Source of the DNA: Caldifarciminota bacterium
GTDB lineage: Bacteria > Hydrothermota > Tepidihabitantia > B3-TA06
DNA length: 64,000 nt
NCBI GenBank assembly: GCA_016934635.1
Contig: JAFGSK010000002.1
Coordinates: forward strand, 1-64,000
Direction: 5' to 3'
Shown here one piece after another: positions 24,624-33,393 of this stretch. The notes under the pieces are model-generated. The model had not been told where the DNA came from and ran no database searches. It saw only the letters and a list, made by a program, of their open reading frames with translations. Numbering within the stretch: the stretch's first letter is position 1; every line of letters starts with the position of its first letter. Position numbers and translations under genes: made by a program.

Positions 24624-26951
24624 ATGCCTGCACGCCGAATTCAAATAAGGGGGACGGTTCAAGGGGTTGGATTCAGGCCGTTCGTGTACCGCCAGGCTAC
24701 AAAACGCAACCTTACCGGGTTTGTATTGAACGATCTTGGCGGGGTAACCGTACATCTCGAAGGAACCCTAGAAGCGGTAGAAGGCTTCCTGGAAGCCTTA
24801 AAGGAAAGTCCTCCACCTGCCGCACGAATTACGGGTATAGAAGTCCGGGAGGCCGAAGAGCATGGCTATACGGATTTCAAGATAACTGAAAGTAAAGTCG
24901 GTGAGGCTTCACAATCGCTTGAGGTATCAGCCGATCTCGCTACATGCCAGGAGTGCAGGAGAGAAATCCTCGACCCACGTGACAGGCGTTACGGTTATGC
25001 ATTCACCAACTGCACCGACTGCGGTCCTCGATACACCATCATTTCTGAACTCCCTTACGACCGGCCAAAGACCACTATGGCAACCTTCCGGATGTGCCCT
25101 GATTGCACCTCTGAGTACGAAGATCCGCTTGACCGCCGCTTTCATGCCCAACCCAACGCATGCCCGGCCTGCGGGCCTGAGCTCGTACTGTTCGATGCTC
25201 GAGGAAGGGCAGTAAGGTGTCCGGATCCTGTAAAGGAAACGGTGAATCTTTTGGCCTCAGGTAAGATAGTGGCGGTTAAGGGCCTTGGCGGGTATCACCT
25301 GATGTGCGATGCATTGAGCCCTGAGACAGTCGCAGAACTACGCAGGCGTAAACGCAGACCCCACAAGGCACTGGCTCTCATGTGCAGGGATGTCGAACAG
25401 GCCAGGGTCCTGGCTGAGGTCTCATCCCATGAGGAAAGCGCTTTGCGCTCTCCAGCCGCGCCCATACTGCTCCTTCGCTGGAATCCCCAGGTGTCGAGAA
25501 AAGTACGCGACGCCATAGCACCTCTCAACCCAGGTGTCGGGATCATGCTGGCCTACACCCCGGTTCACCATCTTCTCTTTGCTACACCCGTATCTGGAAC
25601 CGCCCTATCCCTAGGTCCTTTGATTGCAACAAGCGCCAACCTCGGGGACGAACCTATCATTTCGGAAGAATGCGAGCTATTCGCCAAGCTCGCAGACGTG
25701 TTTGACGCGGTGCTCGCTCACAACAGACCCGTCCGGAACCGGATCGACGATTCGGTCGGCTTCATCGAACCCAAGAGATCTGAGCGTCCCAGGACTTTAA
25801 AGAAAAAGATAAAAAATCATGGTCTTTGCATAGTCCGCCGGGCGCGCGGATTCGCGCCCGCTCCCTTTGAAACACCTCTCAGGTTCCCGTCCCTACTTGC
25901 GGTCGGAGCGGAAATGAAGGGCTCGTTCGCGCTTTCAGACTGCAACCGGGTCTGGCTCTCCCCGCACATCGGCGAGCTTACCAACCGGGAGACTATCGGT
26001 TTCTTCGAGACAACCCTCGGAACCTATCTGCACTGGTTCCGGGTCAAGCCCGAAGCAGTGGCTTGTGACATGCACCCGGATTACCTCTCCTCGCGATGGG
26101 CCGAACGATACGCAGAAGAAAACGACATACCGTTGATTCGCGTGCAACACCACCATGCCCACATCGCCGCGGTGATGTTCGAGCACCGAATAGACGAGCC
26201 GGTAATTGGTCTTTCCCTTGACGGAACAGGGTACGGCCCGGCAGGTTCTATCTGGGGGTGTGAGCTTCTCTACGTTCCAGGAGAGGGAGACAGCTTTGAG
26301 AGATTAGGCCGTCTACGCGGTATTCCCCTTGTTGGTGGTGAGGCTGCTATCCTGAATCCTGTAAGGATGGCGGCAGGTGTTATCGCCGATATTTTCGGCA
26401 AGGAAAAGGCAACCGAGATATTCGGCAAAGAAGGAGAGCGTGCTGCCCGACAGCTGGAATCCGGGATCGGTGTTATCAAGGGGGTATCGAGTGCAGGTCG
26501 GCTGTTTGACGTGGTTGCCGGACTGCTGGGACTGGTTAGAGAAATAACCTTCGAGGCCCAGGCGCCGATTGCGCTGGAATCCTTTGCCCTCGATGAAATA
26601 GACCGACCTTACCGCTTCGAGATCGGTAGCGACATGATCCTTGATCCTGAGCCTGCACTCGAAGCTATCCTGGATGAGATAAAGAAAGGTTCGGACCTTA
26701 CAACGATGTCGAGCAGGTTCCATATCGGTTTTGCTCAAGCCCTCGCCTCCTGGGTCGAACTTGCGGCCGCAAAGCTGGGAACGCGAACGGTTTGCTGTTC
26801 AGGCGGTGTTTTCGCCAATCGCAGTCTGGCGAGAATCCTGGGAGAAAAAGTAAGAGAAAAGAATCTCACCCTGTATCTACCCAACCTCATTCCAGTCTCT
26901 GACGGCGGGCTGTCGATCGGGCAACTCTTAGTTGCACGTTCACTTATGTAA
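24624..26951 (+). CDS. hypF: Carbamoyltransferase HypF, [NiFe]-hydrogenase maturation
   Basis: A 775-aa full-length HypF, which makes the thiocarbamate (CN ligand precursor) on HypE from carbamoyl phosphate and ATP. Domain order: acylphosphatase 1-90 (RIQIRGTVQGVGFRPFVYR), zinc-finger pairs about 109-180 (TCQECRRE, NCTDCGPRY, MCPDCTSEY, ACPACGPEL), YrdC/Sua5-like 195-390 (KGLGGYHLMCDA), and Kae1-like carbamoyltransferase 400-775 (QHHHAHIAAVMFEH, SLDGTGYGPAGSIWGCE, SGGVFANRSL). All hallmark residues are present. No other hyp or hydrogenase gene is in the window. The start lacks a clear Shine-Dalgarno; TAGTAT lies 6 bp upstream and could be a -10. Confidence 0.96.
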   Translation: MPARRIQIRGTVQGVGFRPFVYRQATKRNLTGFVLNDLGGVTVHLEGTLEAVEGFLEALKESPPPAARITGIEVREAEEHGYTDFKITESKVGEASQSLEVSADLATCQECRREILDPRDRRYGYAFTNCTDCGPRYTIISELPYDRPKTTMATFRMCPDCTSEYEDPLDRRFHAQPNACPACGPELVLFDARGRAVRCPDPVKETVNLLASGKIVAVKGLGGYHLMCDALSPETVAELRRRKRRPHKALALMCRDVEQARVLAEVSSHEESALRSPAAPILLLRWNPQVSRKVRDAIAPLNPGVGIMLAYTPVHHLLFATPVSGTALSLGPLIATSANLGDEPIISEECELFAKLADVFDAVLAHNRPVRNRIDDSVGFIEPKRSERPRTLKKKIKNHGLCIVRRARGFAPAPFETPLRFPSLLAVGAEMKGSFALSDCNRVWLSPHIGELTNRETIGFFETTLGTYLHWFRVKPEAVACDMHPDYLSSRWAERYAEENDIPLIRVQHHHAHIAAVMFEHRIDEPVIGLSLDGTGYGPAGSIWGCELLYVPGEGDSFERLGRLRGIPLVGGEAAILNPVRMAAGVIADIFGKEKATEIFGKEGERAARQLESGIGVIKGVSSAGRLFDVVAGLLGLVREITFEAQAPIALESFALDEIDRPYRFEIGSDMILDPEPALEAILDEIKKGSDLTTMSSRFHIGFAQALASWVELAAAKLGTRTVCCSGGVFANRSLARILGEKVREKNLTLYLPNLIPVSDGGLSIGQLLVARSLM

Positions 26952-26977
26952 TTACACACCAATAACACTCAAAGTAC

Positions 26978-27005
26978 TTGACAAGTTTCTCCGAAGGAGT
27001 ATAGT
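26978..27005 (+). promoter_or_regulatory. dnaA promoter
   Basis: TTGACA, 16-bp spacer, TATAGT, about 80 bp ahead of the dnaA GTG. Confidence 0.75.
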
Positions 27006-27084
27006 TTACTCATCCTCAGCCCCAACTACTGTAGGAGCCAAGAGGGTCAAATATCACAAAATCGTAACTTAGAGATGGAGTCTA

Positions 27085-27093
27085 TGTGGATAA
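27085..27093 (-). promoter_or_regulatory. DnaA box overlapping the dnaA start codon
   Basis: The minus strand reads TTATCCACA, a perfect DnaA box, and it covers the GTG start codon of dnaA (27086). Bound DnaA would block elongation or translation initiation, suggesting autoregulation. Confidence 0.7.
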
Positions 27094-28441
27094 CTCTGTG
27101 GAAAAGTCGAAAGGGATAGATGACTTGAAATTAATATGGGATCAGGTTCTAGAGCAACTTAAAACAAGGGTTACAGAAGAAGGTTTCAACACCTGGTTTA
27201 AGCCAACCCGGTTGATCGAGCAGCGCAACGGGGTCTTACTCGTTGAGGTTCCCAATCCTTTCTTCGTCGAGTGGATTGAAGAGTACTACGGTAAGACCCT
27301 TGCAGCGGCCTTAGCAGAGGTTAATTCAGCCGAACTCAGGGTAGCCTTCCAGCCCAGAAAGATTGAACCTGATACCGCAAGACCCAGGTTTATCAGAAAA
27401 CGTACACTCTACACCCAGAACGGCTCTCGTTTGCAAGATCGCTACACCTTCAAGGATTTCGTGGTCGGAGAGAACAATCGTTTTGCTCACGCCGCCGCCT
27501 TGGCTGTTGCCGAAGCCCCTTCCGAAGTTTACAATCCGCTTTTCCTTTACGGAGGCGTAGGTCTTGGTAAGACCCACCTGCTCCAGGCGATAGGTAACTT
27601 TCTTGTCAGGACTCAACCTAAGCTCGCGGTTACCTACATACCTGCCGAGACCTTGTTCATCGAGCTCATCGATGCAGTTGAAAAAGGAACACGTATGGAG
27701 TTCAAGAACCGCTATCGGTCCAAAGACATACTTCTCATTGATGACATACACTTCCTGCGTGGAAAAGAATCCCTGCAGGAGGAGATATTCCACCTTTTCA
27801 ATCACCTCTATGAAGGTGGGAAGCAGGTGGTTTTGACCTCGGATCGACCTCCACGAGAGATACCTACCCTTGAAGAACGCTTAGCTTCCCGCTTTTCAGG
27901 AGGCCTGGTCGTAGACATTCAGCCTCCTGACCTGGAAACCCGCATCGCAATCCTGTTAAGGAAGGCGGAATCTGAAGGGCAAAACCTGCCAAAGGACGTC
28001 GCATTCTACATTGCATCCAAGATCCGTTCCAACATACGGGAACTCGAAGGGGCACTCATCAAGCTCCTTGCCCTTTCCTCGTTGACCGGACGAGGTCTCA
28101 CCACCGCTCTTGCAGATGAGGTTCTCCATGATCTATTGCGGAACAGACCCAGAACCACGCCGAATCGTGTTGTAAAACATGTTGCCAAAACGTTCAACGT
28201 TACGGTCGAAGAAATCAATAGCAGAAGGCGCACCGCTCCCCTGGCCCTGGCTCGTCAATCTGCCATGTATCTCATACGCAAACTACTTGGTTTCTCCTTG
28301 AAAGAGATCGGGCGTTGCTTTGGGGGAAAGGACCACACCACCGTTCTTCACGCAATTGATAAGATTAAAAAAATGATGGGGGAAGATATGGAGTTCAAGG
28401 AGAAGATGATGGGGATAGAACAGAGGATAAACCGTGGATAG
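27086..28441 (+). CDS. dnaA: Chromosomal replication initiator protein DnaA
   Basis: A 451-aa DnaA of normal length. Domain I (LIWDQVLEQLKTRVTEEGFNTWF) is followed by a short linker and the AAA+ core: YTFKDFVVGENNRFAHAAA, Walker A GGVGLGKTHLLQ near residue 156, Walker B LLIDDIHFL near 214, sensor region EERLASRFSGGLVVDI. Domain IV carries the DnaA-box-binding signature GGKDHTTVLHAI near 413. The GTG start fits homologues; an out-of-frame ATG two bases upstream is not used. dnaN follows after 204 bp. Confidence 0.98.
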   Translation: MDNSVEKSKGIDDLKLIWDQVLEQLKTRVTEEGFNTWFKPTRLIEQRNGVLLVEVPNPFFVEWIEEYYGKTLAAALAEVNSAELRVAFQPRKIEPDTARPRFIRKRTLYTQNGSRLQDRYTFKDFVVGENNRFAHAAALAVAEAPSEVYNPLFLYGGVGLGKTHLLQAIGNFLVRTQPKLAVTYIPAETLFIELIDAVEKGTRMEFKNRYRSKDILLIDDIHFLRGKESLQEEIFHLFNHLYEGGKQVVLTSDRPPREIPTLEERLASRFSGGLVVDIQPPDLETRIAILLRKAESEGQNLPKDVAFYIASKIRSNIRELEGALIKLLALSSLTGRGLTTALADEVLHDLLRNRPRTTPNRVVKHVAKTFNVTVEEINSRRRTAPLALARQSAMYLIRKLLGFSLKEIGRCFGGKDHTTVLHAIDKIKKMMGEDMEFKEKMMGIEQRINRG

Positions 28442-28612
28442 AAAGTGGATATAATGGCTTTTGACAGTCGAAAAGTATATTTTTCAACCTTTTTCCTCTT
28501 TAGTCAACATAATTCTCAACATAACGTTGCTGGTTTAAGTCAAACCAGAATTGCCAGTTGTGATGTAATCCACCTTTTCCACATTGACAACAACAACAAC
28601 CTATGTATGATT
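28433..28612. other. oriC: Candidate replication origin between dnaA and dnaN
   Basis: The dnaA-dnaN gap holds several DnaA-box-like 9-mers: CGTGGATAG (28433) and AGTGGATAT (28444) on one strand, and two abutting boxes TAATCCACC (28566-28574) and TTTTCCACA (28575-28583) on the other. Directly after the second comes a trinucleotide run ACAACAACAACAAC, an arrangement recalling box-plus-trio unwinding elements. A matching TTGTTGTTG lies 40 bp on. The region is AT-rich. With two parS sites nearby, an origin here is plausible, but only one perfect box exists (27085). Confidence 0.5.
28584..28611 (+). promoter_or_regulatory. dnaN promoter abutting DnaA boxes
   Basis: TTGACA (28584-28589), 16-bp spacer made largely of CAA repeats, TATGAT (28606-28611). 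The -35 begins immediately after the box TTTTCCACA, so DnaA may regulate dnaN. Confidence 0.7.
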
Positions 28613-28645
28613 CAATTCTGTTGTTGTTGAATTTTAGGAGGAAAT

Positions 28646-29746
28646 ATGTGGTTCAAAATCGTAAAAGAAACGCTTGATAGATTAATCAGCCGGGTAGTGT
28701 CGGTAATTCCGTCCCGTACCCCGTATCCGATTATTCAAAATATCCTCTGTTTTACCGAAAAGAATCAACTGACCCTTTTGGCGACCGATCTAGATATTTA
28801 TGTAAAAACATTTTCCGAGATAAAGACTAAAGAGGATTTTCGAGTCCTACTGCCCGGCCGAAAGCTTTCAGGAATAGTCAAGGAAAGCTCTTCGGACGAG
28901 ATTGAATTCGTAAAGGAAGAGAATCGGGTTATTCTGAAAGCGGGCAGAAGCACCTTCCGCATACCGATACTGGATCCTGACGAATTCCCGCGTATGTTCG
29001 AGAGGCCTTCTGAAGTGCAATTTAATATGGAATCAAGGGAATTAAAGCACCTGTTTGAATCCGTGGAATTCGCCGTGTCAAGGGGTGAAGATCGTCCTGC
29101 AATGACAGGTGTACTCTGGGAGATCAAACCCGATCATAACAGAATGGTGGCAACCGACGGTCACCGAATGGCGCTCGGTGATGAGAAGGATAATCTCCCT
29201 AAGGTCTCGGAGCAAACCCACATACTTCCAACCAAGATCTTTAGTTTTATGCCCAAGGAGTTTGACGGACCGGTTGACGTTTTCTTAGACGAGACCAAGA
29301 TAGGTTTAAGCTTCGAGTCTACCGAGATCGTTTCAAGACTCATAGAAGGTCCGTATCCTGATTATGAGAAGGTTATTCCCCAGGAGATCAATAACATCCT
29401 TACTGTCAATCGTGAAGGATTCACTGCCGCACTACGAAGGATGATGATATTCTCAAACCAGGTGACCAGGCAGATCAAGCTTGCTTTGGGGAAGAAGTCC
29501 CTAAAACTTTATTCAACATCCCCGGAAGGTGAAGAGGCCCTGGAAGAACTGGAATGCACCTACCAGGGGGAGAATTTCGAGGTTGCTTACAACGGTACAT
29601 ATCTTCTCGACGTGCTCAGGCACCTTGAAACCGATGAGGTTGTATTCGAGATAACCGGGGCATTGTCTGCTGCCTTAATAAGAGGGTCAGGAGAACGAAC
29701 CAAACAGGATCGTCTTTACCTGCTCATGCCTATCCTGCTTGACTAG
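28646..29746 (+). CDS. dnaN: DNA polymerase III sliding clamp (beta subunit)
   Basis: A 366-aa beta clamp of typical length, three repeated clamp domains. Recognisable elements are 'RLISRVVSVIPSRTPYPIIQNILC', 'LTLLATDLDIYVKT', 'GRKLSGIVKESSSDEIEF', 'MTGVLWEIKPDHNRMVATDGHRMAL' and the C-terminal 'RLYLLMPILLD', which lacks the usual terminal M-P-M/V-R/K-L wording but is alignable. TAGGAGGAAAT precedes the ATG. Its position after dnaA follows the usual bacterial order. Confidence 0.97.
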   Translation: MWFKIVKETLDRLISRVVSVIPSRTPYPIIQNILCFTEKNQLTLLATDLDIYVKTFSEIKTKEDFRVLLPGRKLSGIVKESSSDEIEFVKEENRVILKAGRSTFRIPILDPDEFPRMFERPSEVQFNMESRELKHLFESVEFAVSRGEDRPAMTGVLWEIKPDHNRMVATDGHRMALGDEKDNLPKVSEQTHILPTKIFSFMPKEFDGPVDVFLDETKIGLSFESTEIVSRLIEGPYPDYEKVIPQEINNILTVNREGFTAALRRMMIFSNQVTRQIKLALGKKSLKLYSTSPEGEEALEELECTYQGENFEVAYNGTYLLDVLRHLETDEVVFEITGALSAALIRGSGERTKQDRLYLLMPILLD

Positions 29747-29867
29747 CTCGATCAGCTCCGTGTAATAAGTCAGAGAGAATTGTAAGTTAGGCATACCAGT
29801 TATAGTAAAATAGTTCGTTCTGACTCTAGGTTGAATTGACAAATGAGTAGCACGAACACGACAAAAC

Positions 29868-29895
29868 TTGACACGCACAAGATTTATACTAAAAT
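29868..29895 (+). promoter_or_regulatory. tRNA-Leu promoter
   Basis: TTGACA, 16-bp spacer, TAAAAT, 13 bp before the mature tRNA 5' end. Confidence 0.75.
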
Positions 29896-29908
29896 ATATC
29901 AAAAATTT

Positions 29909-29994
29909 GCCGAAGTGGCGGAACTGGCAGACGCGGCGGACTCAAAATCCGTTGGGGCTTACACCCCGTGAGGGTTCGACTCCCTCCTTCGGCA
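29909..29994 (+). tRNA. tRNA-Leu (anticodon CAA)
   Basis: An 86-nt class II tRNA. The acceptor GCCGAAG pairs with CTTCGGC, discriminator A. The anticodon arm GCGGA-CTCAAAA-TCCGT gives CAA (reads UUG). A long variable arm (TTGGGGCTTACACCCCGT) and the T arm with GGTTCGACTCC are clear. CCA is not encoded. Confidence 0.95.
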
Positions 29995-30037
29995 TCCGAA
30001 ACAATCCTTGATTAATCAATCAAAGGAGGCAGCCAAG

Positions 30038-30703
30038 ATGGGAATGTTGAAGGAAGAGGACAAACAATACATACGAGAACAATTTGAAGGCAAGCTTGTA
30101 GGACAGGTCAAGATATTGCTATTTACCCAGAAGCTGGAATGCGAGTACTGCCAACCCACCGAAGAGATACTCAAGGAATTGTCTGAACTTTCAGAATTGC
30201 TCACCCTTGATGTCCATAATCTTCAAATAGACTCGGAAGACGCCAAGCAGTATAACATTGATAAGGTTCCTGCCATTATCCTATTAGATGAAAAGGACAA
30301 GGACTACGGTATACGTTTCTTCGGAATCCCCTCAGGTTATGAGTTTTCATCCTTGCTCGCCGATATCATCGACGTATCCAACGGCGCTTCAGACTTGGCC
30401 CAGGAGCTCGTAGCTAAGATTGCGGGGATTCAGGAACCTGTCGATATCAAGGTTTTCGTTACTCCAACCTGTCCCTACTGTCCAGGCGCGGTACGAGCCG
30501 CTCACAAGATCGCCATAGCTAACCCTGGGATGATCAAAGCCCAGATGATCGAGTCTACCGAGTTTCCCCACTTGGCGAACAAGTACGCCGTGTACGGGGT
30601 ACCCAAGACGGTGATCAATGAGCGCGTACAGTTTGAAGGAGCCATGCCTGACCAGGCCGTTGTCGAGCAGGTACTTGCGGCGATCCAGGTAACTGATTCG
30701 TAA
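30038..30703 (+). CDS. Protein disulfide oxidoreductase with two thioredoxin folds
   Basis: A 221-aa cytosolic protein of the PDO/glutaredoxin-like family, in which two thioredoxin folds each carry a redox pair: C35-E-Y-C38 in the first and C145-P-Y-C148 in the second (TPTCPYCPGA). Such proteins keep or form disulfides in the cytoplasm and are typical of thermophiles. The ATG at 30038 is preferred over 30008 because AAAGGAGG lies 8 bp upstream. A thioredoxin reductase follows, its natural reductant, then two TlpA-like exported proteins, so this is a thiol-redox operon. Confidence 0.88.
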   Translation: MGMLKEEDKQYIREQFEGKLVGQVKILLFTQKLECEYCQPTEEILKELSELSELLTLDVHNLQIDSEDAKQYNIDKVPAIILLDEKDKDYGIRFFGIPSGYEFSSLLADIIDVSNGASDLAQELVAKIAGIQEPVDIKVFVTPTCPYCPGAVRAAHKIAIANPGMIKAQMIESTEFPHLANKYAVYGVPKTVINERVQFEGAMPDQAVVEQVLAAIQVTDS

Positions 30704-30791
30704 TGTTAGGGGTTGGATCTTTCATCTTGACATCCTGTGCTGAGCCAGGTGATGCATTTGATGAACGTCGGTTTTAGCAAGGAGTAAGGTA

Positions 30792-31757
30792 ATGGAGTTT
30801 TCGTTTTCCGTTTCCGCTCCGACCAAGGTCGATCTTGCCGAAACCTACGACCTAGTAATAATCGGCGGGGGTCCGACCGGACTCACCGCAGCCATCTACG
30901 CATCCAGGGCCAAGCTAAAAACATTGGTTGTCGAGAAGGGTGCACCCGGAGGCCTGGTAACGACTACCGAGTGGATTGAGAACTATCCTGGATTCCCTGA
31001 AGGCGTTGCCGGACCGGAACTCGGCAGGGCTATGCAAGAACAGGCGCAGAGATTCGGTACCGAGATATTCAAAGGCCAACCGGAAAATATCAACCTCACC
31101 TCGAACCCTAAAGAAATGACGCTGGGTGGGAAAAAGGTTACTGTCAGGGCGGTAATCATCGCAACCGGAACCAAGCCGCGCAAACTCAACATCCCTGGAG
31201 AAGCGGAACTTTCAGGACGGGGGGTAAGCTACTGCGCGACCTGTGACGGTCCGTTCTTTGCAGGAAAGGAACTCGTCGCGGTTGGCGCCGGTAATTCCGG
31301 TGTCCAGGAATCCATATTCCTCCTAAAGTACGCGACAAGAATCACGATAGTCGAATATCTTCCGACCATCCAGGCGGAAAAGATACTTGTAGAGCGCTTC
31401 AATTCTACAGGCAAGGGTTCGTTTCTTCTCAACCATGAGGTGCTGTCTATCGAGGGTTCGGATAAGGTTACAGGCGTCAAGGTACGTGATCGGGTCTCAG
31501 GAGCCGAGACATTGATACCTTGTGCCGGGGTGTTCGTATGGATAGGTCTTGTACCACAGACCGATGAATTCAAAGACATACTCAAGCTCGATAAATGGGG
31601 CTATGTAGAGGTAGACTCCGAACTCAGGACCAATATCGAAGGGGTCTGGGCTGCCGGTGATGTGATTTCCGGGGCAACCCGTCAGATAGCCGCAGCAGTG
31701 GGTTCAGGTGTCACTGCAGCGATGAGTGTTGAGCACAAGCTTTCGCAACAATCTTAA
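30792..31757 (+). CDS. trxB: Thioredoxin reductase
   Basis: A 321-aa FAD/NAD(P)H flavoprotein. FAD-binding GGGPTGLTAAIYASRAKL near residue 25, redox pair CATC (C147, C150) in 'SYCATCDGPFFAGK', pyridine-nucleotide motif GAGNSGVQE near 164, and the C-terminal 'GVWAAGDVISGATRQIAAAVGSG' flavin-contact block. It probably reduces the upstream two-domain oxidoreductase. The nucleotide motif GAGNSG with few downstream arginines leaves NADPH versus NADH (or another donor) open. Confidence 0.93.
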   Translation: MEFSFSVSAPTKVDLAETYDLVIIGGGPTGLTAAIYASRAKLKTLVVEKGAPGGLVTTTEWIENYPGFPEGVAGPELGRAMQEQAQRFGTEIFKGQPENINLTSNPKEMTLGGKKVTVRAVIIATGTKPRKLNIPGEAELSGRGVSYCATCDGPFFAGKELVAVGAGNSGVQESIFLLKYATRITIVEYLPTIQAEKILVERFNSTGKGSFLLNHEVLSIEGSDKVTGVKVRDRVSGAETLIPCAGVFVWIGLVPQTDEFKDILKLDKWGYVEVDSELRTNIEGVWAAGDVISGATRQIAAAVGSGVTAAMSVEHKLSQQS

Positions 31758-31776
31758 TCAAAAGGAGAAGTACTGA

Positions 31777-32430
31777 ATGAAGTTTGCAAAAATCACAGGA
31801 ATCATGATTGCAGGAGCGGTCTTAGTGATCTTACTCGCAGGATGCCCGTCTAAGACATCGGACGGAGGGGATTCAGATACACTCACCTCACCTCTTGACA
31901 CCCCAACGATAGTGATTTCTGATTCGGTCCAGGTTGATACTGCAGGGATAAATCCTCGAGAAGATTCCAATACATCAAAAAACGACACTCTGAGACCTGA
32001 TCCCGGTGCGGGCCGAAAGGCCTCGCCTGATTTTACGTTAGAGGATATGTCGGGAAAATCTCACGTCCTGTCGGCATATCAGGGTAAGGTCGTTTTACTG
32101 GATTTCTGGGCAACCACTTGCGGTCCCTGCAAACAGGAGATACCCCATCTCGTTGCACTCTACAATAAGTATAAGAGCCAGGGTTTCGTGGCATTCGGGA
32201 TCGGGTTGGATAAGAAGTCAAATCTGGAGCGGTATCTGGGCGCCAACCCTATTGCATACCCCGTCCTGGTCGATGAGCGCGGTAGCGCCGCCACCCTCTA
32301 CGGCGTCAATGCCATTCCACGAACCTTGCTTATTGACAAGAAAGGGCGCGTCGCCTTTGACCACATCGGTTACAAACCGGGCATGGAAGCCCAGATAGAA
32401 CAGGAGATTACCGCCCTTTTGGCCGAATAA
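31777..32430 (+). CDS. TlpA-like thioredoxin lipoprotein
   Basis: A 217-aa lipoprotein: signal MKFAKITGIMIAGAVLVIL with lipobox LAGC, a Ser/Thr/Asp-rich spacer (about 22-75), then a TlpA/AhpC-TSA fold (SPDFTLEDMSGKSHVLSAYQGKVVLLDFWA) with redox pair C115-G-P-C118 and cis-Pro segment NAIPRTLLID. It acts in the periplasm as a thiol reductant. The ATG follows AAAAGGAGAAG. The gene next door is a close paralogue without a lipobox. Confidence 0.92.
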   Translation: MKFAKITGIMIAGAVLVILLAGCPSKTSDGGDSDTLTSPLDTPTIVISDSVQVDTAGINPREDSNTSKNDTLRPDPGAGRKASPDFTLEDMSGKSHVLSAYQGKVVLLDFWATTCGPCKQEIPHLVALYNKYKSQGFVAFGIGLDKKSNLERYLGANPIAYPVLVDERGSAATLYGVNAIPRTLLIDKKGRVAFDHIGYKPGMEAQIEQEITALLAE

Positions 32431-32453
32431 CAACCGAGAACGAGAAAAGGGTG

Positions 32454-33092
32454 ATGTTAATAAAGACGGGTTTAATCGTTCTTTTGACTGTACTTTTTAG
32501 TAGGGCTGTGGAACCAGGGAAGAGGAAAGCCTCAAACCTGCCTTACCTTGATTCGCCTGAACTCGAACTCCCAGATACAGGACAGAGAGAATCCGATACC
32601 GCAGGTATTGTGGTCGTCCAACCGGATACCTCAGTCGATGATAGTGTCTATTCCGATCCTGGCAAGGATCGCCTGAAAGCACCTGAATTAACACTCCCTG
32701 ATATCACGGGTGAACCGCATTCCCTTTCGACTGACAGCGGGAAGGTTGTAGTAGCAGTTTTCTGGGCCCCTTGGTGCGGTCCCTGCAGGAAGGAGATACC
32801 TTATCTTGTAGAACTCTATAACACTTACAACACCCAGGGCTTGGAAGTACTGAGTATAGGTCTTGACAGACGCATCAACCTCGAGCGCTTTGTATCCAAG
32901 AACCCTATTCCCTACACCGTGCTGTTGGATGAGGACGCCAGCTCCGCCGAAACGTATCATGTTTCGGCGATCCCGCGCTCGATAGTTATCGACAAGAAGG
33001 GTCGTATCGCCTTTGACCATACAGGTTACAGTCCTGATTCACACAAGCAGTTGGAGCAGGAGATAATTACCCTTCTGGCAGAAGAGTACTGA
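32454..33092 (+). CDS. TlpA-like periplasmic thioredoxin
   Basis: A 212-aa paralogue of the upstream lipoprotein. The N-terminus (MLIKTGLIVLLTVLFSRAV) is a signal peptide or anchor without lipobox Cys; then a polar spacer, 'APELTLPDITGEPHSL' and redox pair C108-G-P-C111 in FWAPWCGPCRKEIPYL, with SAIPRSIVIDKKG. ATG 32454 is preferred; GTG 32451 is possible. Last gene of the redox operon. Confidence 0.88.
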   Translation: MLIKTGLIVLLTVLFSRAVEPGKRKASNLPYLDSPELELPDTGQRESDTAGIVVVQPDTSVDDSVYSDPGKDRLKAPELTLPDITGEPHSLSTDSGKVVVAVFWAPWCGPCRKEIPYLVELYNTYNTQGLEVLSIGLDRRINLERFVSKNPIPYTVLLDEDASSAETYHVSAIPRSIVIDKKGRIAFDHTGYSPDSHKQLEQEIITLLAEEY

Positions 33093-33339
33093 GATCCTGT
33101 AGGACTGCTGAGCCGGGATTATGTGACAAACGTAGTTTCTTGTTTTCTCGGTATATCATACGGAACAAAACGTAGGATAATTGCGTCTTTCTCCTTGTAA
33201 GAAGGCGGGGAAAAAATCTTAAAAATTCCCCGAAGAAATTATAACGAAGGCGGTATGGAACTTGAGTTGATTTATAGACGATTAGGATCTTGTGATGCAG
33301 GATGATGTTTCTCAGCCTCCACTTACGGCGGGAGAGTCG

Positions 33340-33367
33340 TTGACATCCCATCGAGTGAGCCTAGAAT
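33340..33367 (+). promoter_or_regulatory. Promoter of the V4R-like gene
   Basis: TTGACA, 16-bp spacer, TAGAAT. It lies inside the longest open frame, which argues for the downstream TTG start at 33394. The rest of the 300-bp gap before it shows nothing recognisable. Confidence 0.7.
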
Positions 33368-33393
33368 TAATCACAAACGCCAAAGGAGAGCAC

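Noticed and set aside
27326-27805. 159-codon minus-strand frame opposite dnaA
   Set aside because: Lies wholly within dnaA and has no recognisable product.
29747-29867. Possible small gene between dnaN and tRNA-Leu
   Set aside because: Only short frames without ribosome-binding sites; the stretch just carries the tRNA promoter.
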